DNA from: Deinococcus aerius
Lineage (GTDB): Bacteria > Deinococcota > Deinococci > Deinococcales > Deinococcaceae
DNA length: 64,000 nucleotides
Reading direction: 5' to 3'
NCBI RefSeq assembly: GCF_002897375.1
Contig: NZ_BFAG01000019.1
Span: 1-64,000 of the forward strand
Under the pieces are notes generated by a model. The model was not told where the DNA came from and ran no database searches. It saw only the letters and a program-made list of their open reading frames with translations. Of the stretch, positions 59,046 through 64,000 are shown piece by piece; position 1 is the stretch's first letter; each line of letters opens with the position of its first letter. Made by a program: the position numbers and the translations under genes.

Positions 59046-59195
59046 TCAGTGGGGACCCGGAACATGGGGGCCGACATATCCCGCCTCACGGCGCGAATCG
59101 TCGTTGGCGTCCATTGCCCGGTTCAGGTGCTCCTGCCTATACGCGAAGAAGGCCATGACTGCCAGAAACAGGCCCAGCAGAACGAGTCCTATCAC
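59046..59195 (-). CDS. Small single-pass membrane protein (49 residues)
   Basis: The minus strand has a perfect 'aggaggt' 5 bases before a GTG start. The peptide has an N-terminal transmembrane helix ('IGLVLLGLFLAVMAFFAYR') and a charged, Pro/His-ending tail of about 28 residues. The hydrophobic helix followed by Arg suggests a cytosolic C terminus. It lies 68 bases downstream of yebC on the same strand. The function is unknown. Confidence 0.65.
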   Translation of the reverse strand: MIGLVLLGLFLAVMAFFAYRQEHLNRAMDANDDSRREAGYVGPHVPGPH

Positions 59196-59263
59196 GCCGC
59201 ACCTCCTATCACGATCCTAGCCCGGGTGGTCATGGAGAAGTGACGCTACGGTTCAACCTTCGC

Positions 59264-59998
<735 letters not shown>

Positions 59999-60158
59999 GT
60001 TCAGTGTCTCCTTGAAAGACGCGCCCACCTGGAAGCTGGGGGCGCGTAACACCGGACATTCTAGCGCGGCCCGTCCGCTAGACTCTGGAAGTCCGGTGAC
60101 GGGCGGGCAGGCTCAACAGCCAGGGGGAGGTCGCCGGGGCGCACGTCAGCCCACAGCC

Positions 60159-60584
60159 CTACCCGCCTCGCCGTTGTTTGCCGTTTAATGGGGGACTGAA
60201 CTGCTTGATCAAGCTGTCTTCGAGACCCGCAGCATGGTCGAGCACGTAGCCTGGGTAAAGGGCTGTATCAGTTCTCTGGAAGGCCAGAATGAAAATTCTA
60301 CGCCCTTGCAAAAGCCTCCGGCGAATAGCTAGCTCCAGCTCCGTATTGGTACTCCCCAGACTCTTCCCTGGGGTTCGGTACCGCTGGAGTCTCATCGCAA
60401 GGTGGTTTTTCGACTTGCCGATGTAAAGGAGCGTGTCCTCGTCGAGGAATGCGTATAGGACGCCGCCCTGCGCCTGAAGCAGGTCATGACCAGAGGGAAT
60501 TACCAGCTTTTCGTGCCGCAAGGTCCATTCCCCGACCAGTTGGAAGCCAAGCTGGGACAGCCTTTCGCGGGCATTGGAGGTCAT
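60159..60584 (-). CDS. GIY-YIG nuclease-domain protein
   Basis: The 141-residue protein has a GIY-YIG-like core ('GGVLYAFLDEDTLLYIGKSK' with the second motif YIG, then 'RLQRYR' and a C-terminal 'EDSLIKQFSPPLNGKQR' carrying the Glu and Asn expected late in the fold). The first motif GIY is replaced by 'VLY'. It may cut DNA or be a domain without activity. 'agagg' precedes the ATG. Base composition is lower in GC than the flanking genes, hinting at recent acquisition. It lies 9 bases after a GNAT gene. Confidence 0.7.
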   Translation of the reverse strand: MTSNARERLSQLGFQLVGEWTLRHEKLVIPSGHDLLQAQGGVLYAFLDEDTLLYIGKSKNHLAMRLQRYRTPGKSLGSTNTELELAIRRRLLQGRRIFILAFQRTDTALYPGYVLDHAAGLEDSLIKQFSPPLNGKQRRGG

Positions 60585-60593
60585 CCTCTGCTC

Positions 60594-61175
60594 TTACTCC
60601 AGCAGCCTGATCTGGGCGCGCAGGGCGGAGGTGTCCACCCGCTCCGCCGTGATCTCCATGAAGATGGTGTCGTACCGCTCCCCGCCCAGTCGCACTGTCC
60701 CTGTCCGCCGCCCGCAGACCACGAACCCCACCTTCTCGTAGGCGCGGATGGCTCGGGTGTTGAAGGAAAAGACCTTGAGCAGGATGTTGTGCAGCCCCAG
60801 GTGGAACACGCCGTACGCCACCATCAGCCGGGTCGCCTCGGAGCCGAAGCCGCCGCCCCAGGCGTCGGGGTCGTGGACGCTGATGCCGAGTTCGGCGGTG
60901 CCGTGGCGGTGGTTGATGTCGCGCAGGTCCACCCCGCCGATCAGCCGCCCGGAGGTGCGCTCGTAGATGCCGAAGGTCACCTGCGACGGGTTGTTGCGGC
61001 TGACCGATTCGAAGTAGGCCTGCTCGTCCTCCAGGCTGTACGACACCCCGGAGCCGCCCAGGTAGGTGGTGAGTTCCAGATTGTGGAAGTAGTGGGCGAG
61101 TTCGGGCACGTCCTCGCGGCGCAACCGGGCCAGGATCACCTGCTCGCCCGTCAGGACAGGAAGGGGGGACGGCAT
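60594..61175 (-). CDS. GNAT acetyltransferase (RimJ/RimL-like)
   Basis: The 193-residue protein has the acetyl-CoA-binding fold: 'IGGVDLRDINHRHGTAELGI', 'GGGFGSEATRLMVAYGVFHL' (motif A), 'NTRAIRAYEKVGFVVCGRR' (motif B). It resembles the Acetyltransf_3 group that modifies N termini or small amines; the substrate is unknown. The ATG lies 6 bases after TAAAGT (leaderless). Confidence 0.88.
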   Translation of the reverse strand: MPSPLPVLTGEQVILARLRREDVPELAHYFHNLELTTYLGGSGVSYSLEDEQAYFESVSRNNPSQVTFGIYERTSGRLIGGVDLRDINHRHGTAELGISVHDPDAWGGGFGSEATRLMVAYGVFHLGLHNILLKVFSFNTRAIRAYEKVGFVVCGRRTGTVRLGGERYDTIFMEITAERVDTSALRAQIRLLE

Positions 61176-61200
61176 GGGGCCACTTTACCCGCCGCACGGC

Positions 61201-61938
<738 letters not shown>

Positions 61939-62065
61939 CCGGCCATCCTAGAACGGCCACCTGAAAAGAGGTGTGCCCCGGGTAGCACCCGTCTAAACGC
62001 GGGGGCGGGAGCCGGGGGTCAGGTCGCTCGCCCCCGGCCCCCTGAGCCTTCCCGACTCGGCCTGG

Positions 62066-63553
62066 CTACTGCCCCTGCCCCGCCGTGTAACCGAGCTGGC
62101 CGTCAAAGGTGTAGAGGTGTTCGGTCTTCACGAAGTCGAGCCCCACCTCCGAGACGCGGGCCAGCAGCGAGAGCACGTCGGCGTGGGTGAGGGGCCGCGC
62201 CCCCTGCCACAGGAAGCGGCAGCGCCAGTGGTCCGAGCAGGTCGTCTCGGGCAGGCCCTGCGGCCAGACCTTCACCCCGCGGTTGGAGATCATGTCGAGC
62301 TTCCAGTCGGTGCCCTCGGCCTTCTGGAGCTGGGCGCCCAGCACGTCCGGCTGGCGGCCAGCCTCCTGCCAATCCAGGAAAACGTCGGTGCCCACCAGCA
62401 CCTTCTCGGCGCGGGTCCTGGGCTTGAGCTGCACCTGAATCTGGGAAGCTGCCTCCCCACTCACGGCGGGCAGACGCTGCGGCATCTGGCCCAGGCGGTC
62501 GATGACGGCCTGGGCAAACGCCTGGGTGCCCACCTGCTGGGTCGTGTGTTCCCCCGCGATGTCCGCCGTATGCACCCCGTCCTCCAGCGTCCGCAGCCAG
62601 GCGTTCAGCACCCGCGCGGCCACGTCGCCCTGCCCGATATGCGTGAGCATCAGGGCCGCCGCGTTCAGCAGGCCGCTGGGGTTGGCCTTGTCCTGCCCGG
62701 CGATGTCGGGGGCGCTGCCGTGGACCGCCTCGAAGAGCGCCACACTCCCCCCGATGTTCGCGCTGCCCCCCAGGCCCACCGACCCCGCCACCTCCGAGGC
62801 GATGTCGGAGAGGATGTCCCCGTAGAGGTTGAGCGTCACGATCACGTCGAAGCTCTCGGGCCGCGCGCCCAGCCGCGCCGCGCCGATGTCCACGATCATG
62901 TGGTCGGCCGCGATGTCCGCGTACTCCCGCGCCACCTCGTCGAAGACCCGGTGGAAGAGGCCGTCGGTGAGCTTCATGATGTTGTCCTTGCTCATCGCCG
63001 TGACCTTGCGGCGGCTGTGGGCGCGGGCATACTCGAAGGCGTAGCGGATCACCCGCTCGCAGCCGTCGCGCGTGACCAGCTTCAGGCACTGGTACACCTC
63101 GTCGGTCTGGCGGTGCTCGATCCCCGCGTACAGGTCCTCCTCGTTCTCGCGCACGATCACGAGGTCCATGCCGGGATGGTGGGTGGCGACGAAGGGCGCG
63201 TAGGCGCGGGCGGGGCGGACGTTGGCGTACAGGCCCAATGCTTTCCTCAGCGTCACGTTCACGCTCTTGTACCCGCCGCCCTGCGGGGTGGTGATCGGCC
63301 CCTTGAGGAGCACCCCGGTGCGCCGCATGGCCTCCCAGGCCTCGGGCGCGACCCCGGAGTTCACGCCGCGCAGGTAGACCTCCTTGCCCACCTCGACCGG
63401 ATGGGGCTCAATGCGGGCTCCCGCCGCCTCCAGCACCCGCAGCGTGGCCCCCATGATCTCGGGGCCGATGCCGTCACCGGGCGCGACGGCGATGGGCGTG
63501 AGGGTGGAGTGGGGCGCGTCGGCGTTCTGGGGTTGGGAGACAGTCGTGTTCAT
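62066..63553 (-). CDS. icd: Isocitrate dehydrogenase, Thermus-type
   Basis: The 495-residue enzyme decarboxylates isocitrate to 2-oxoglutarate. The core (about 15-355) has '[20 protein letters not shown]', '[17 protein letters not shown]', '[20 protein letters not shown]' and '[20 protein letters not shown]'. A C-terminal extension of about 140 residues, absent from E. coli Icd, is shared with the long Thermus enzyme, as I recall. NADP is likely but not decided from the sequence alone. 'aaggag' precedes the ATG. It is divergent from a winged-helix regulator gene. Confidence 0.94.
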   Translation of the reverse strand: MNTTVSQPQNADAPHSTLTPIAVAPGDGIGPEIMGATLRVLEAAGARIEPHPVEVGKEVYLRGVNSGVAPEAWEAMRRTGVLLKGPITTPQGGGYKSVNVTLRKALGLYANVRPARAYAPFVATHHPGMDLVIVRENEEDLYAGIEHRQTDEVYQCLKLVTRDGCERVIRYAFEYARAHSRRKVTAMSKDNIMKLTDGLFHRVFDEVAREYADIAADHMIVDIGAARLGARPESFDVIVTLNLYGDILSDIASEVAGSVGLGGSANIGGSVALFEAVHGSAPDIAGQDKANPSGLLNAAALMLTHIGQGDVAARVLNAWLRTLEDGVHTADIAGEHTTQQVGTQAFAQAVIDRLGQMPQRLPAVSGEAASQIQVQLKPRTRAEKVLVGTDVFLDWQEAGRQPDVLGAQLQKAEGTDWKLDMISNRGVKVWPQGLPETTCSDHWRCRFLWQGARPLTHADVLSLLARVSEVGLDFVKTEHLYTFDGQLGYTAGQGQ

Positions 63554-63625
63554 GGGTTCTCCTTGCGAGCTTGAGGAATCGGGCCTCATGGCTGAGGAGA
63601 TGATAGCGAAAAACCTTTCGTGTAT

Positions 63626-63654
63626 TTGATTTCGCTCCTTGGACTATGTACAGT
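63626..63654 (+). promoter_or_regulatory. Promoter of the winged-helix regulator
   Basis: -35 TTGATT (63626-63631) and -10 TACAGT (63649-63654) are 17 bases apart, about 55 bases before the ATG. Confidence 0.5.
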
Positions 63655-63708
63655 CGTGACAGAAGCGGGGGCCGCTCGCCTCGCCACCCGCCGGTTCCCA
63701 CCCCACCC

Positions 63709-64000
63709 ATGACTGATCCCGTCCCTGACAGCCAATGGACCTTCCTGACCAACCACAGCCACGTGTTGCTGTGCTTGGTGCGGGAGCCGGGCAGCACCCT
63801 GCGGCAGGTCGCGGAGCGGGTCGGCATTACCGAGCGCGCCGTGCAGCGCATCGTGCGGGAGCTGGAGCAGGCGGGCGTTCTCACGCGCGCCCGTCAGGGC
63901 CGCCGCAACACGTACACGGTGAACCCCGGCTTCCACCTGCGGCACCCGCTGGAGGCCCACCGCACGGTCGGGCACCTGCTCGCCCTGCTGGAGGAGGCCG
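63709..64000 (+). CDS. Winged-helix transcriptional regulator (3' truncated by window)
   Basis: The visible 97 residues start at an ATG and contain a MarR/HTH-type winged helix ('SHVLLCLVREPGSTLRQVAE', 'GITERAVQRIVRELEQAGVL', 'RRNTYTVNP'). The reading frame is open to the end of the window. It is divergent from icd, but control of icd is only positional inference. No clear ribosome binding site precedes the ATG ('ccaccccaccc'). Confidence 0.85.
   Translation, partial: MTDPVPDSQWTFLTNHSHVLLCLVREPGSTLRQVAERVGITERAVQRIVRELEQAGVLTRARQGRRNTYTVNPGFHLRHPLEAHRTVGHLLALLEEA

Noticed and set aside
60078..60188. TAGACT box followed by a short GTG frame of 30 codons on the plus strand
   Set aside because: The peptide is low-complexity Gly/Arg/Ala/Pro, has no ribosome site, and the -10 to start spacing (11) is longer than for the leaderless genes.
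60159..60584. Homing endonuclease or UvrC-like function for the GIY-YIG protein
   Set aside because: It has only the single domain with an altered first motif and no intron, intein or UvrC partner region nearby.

Overview
The window is a 64 kb stretch of a high-GC chromosome that looks like a Deinococcus. Supporting signs are an archaeal-type phosphoglycerate mutase, a Thermus-type long isocitrate dehydrogenase, tandem TerC proteins, many lipoproteins, and above all a large set of genes whose start codon lies 6-7 bases after a TANNNT -10 box (leaderless transcripts, known from Deinococcus deserti). Species assignment is inference. Coding density is high and most genes are chromosomal housekeeping or surface-protein genes. 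No prophage, CRISPR array or rRNA operon is visible. The only clear mobile element is a solitary TnpB transposon.

Layout. 1-2.4 kb: end of a dihydrolipoyl dehydrogenase gene, two overlapping calcium-loop lipoproteins and a tRNA-Arg(CCT). 2.5-9.2 kb: a signalling cluster with a PAS histidine kinase, a large CheB-CheR-PAS fusion and two CheB-type proteins, but no chemoreceptor. 9.2-10.2 kb: one small gene and a gene-poor stretch holding a well-formed candidate small RNA on the minus strand. 10.2-18.9 kb: a peptidoglycan-binding protein, TrmH, two TerC paralogues, apgM, two P-loop kinases around an AraC regulator and a DHFR-like protein, and an HTH/PIN toxin-antitoxin pair. 19-21.8 kb: groSL, divergent from a GGDEF protein fused to a ribbon-helix-helix domain. 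21.8-28 kb: deaminase, methyltransferase, M23 peptidase, ArsC, an RluA-family protein and a complementary M16 peptidase pair. 28-36.5 kb: a duplicated cassette of Ig-like lipoprotein plus subtilase, each copy with a near-identical promoter.

36.5-50.7 kb: cmk, a cyclophilin lipoprotein, obgE, rpmA, rplU behind a structured leader, a two-component system, a ferredoxin, corA behind a leader containing two small ORFs, a 2H phosphoesterase, a GAF-GGDEF protein, rdgB, sufE and a rhodanese. 50.7-52.1 kb: the TnpB element. 52-64 kb: YjbR protein, alaS, a glycine-zipper protein, a SARP-like response regulator, an amidohydrolase, a 49-residue membrane protein, yebC, a GIY-YIG protein, a GNAT acetyltransferase, carbonic anhydrase, icd and a truncated winged-helix regulator.

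The observations most worth following are the corA leader (a small ORF starting Met-Asn-Pro-Asp-Pro, resembling the Mg-sensing MgtL peptide), the GGDEF-RHH fusion with an inverted repeat in its own promoter, the new small RNA gene at 9.7-9.8 kb, the duplicated subtilase cassette, and the structured region upstream of rplU.
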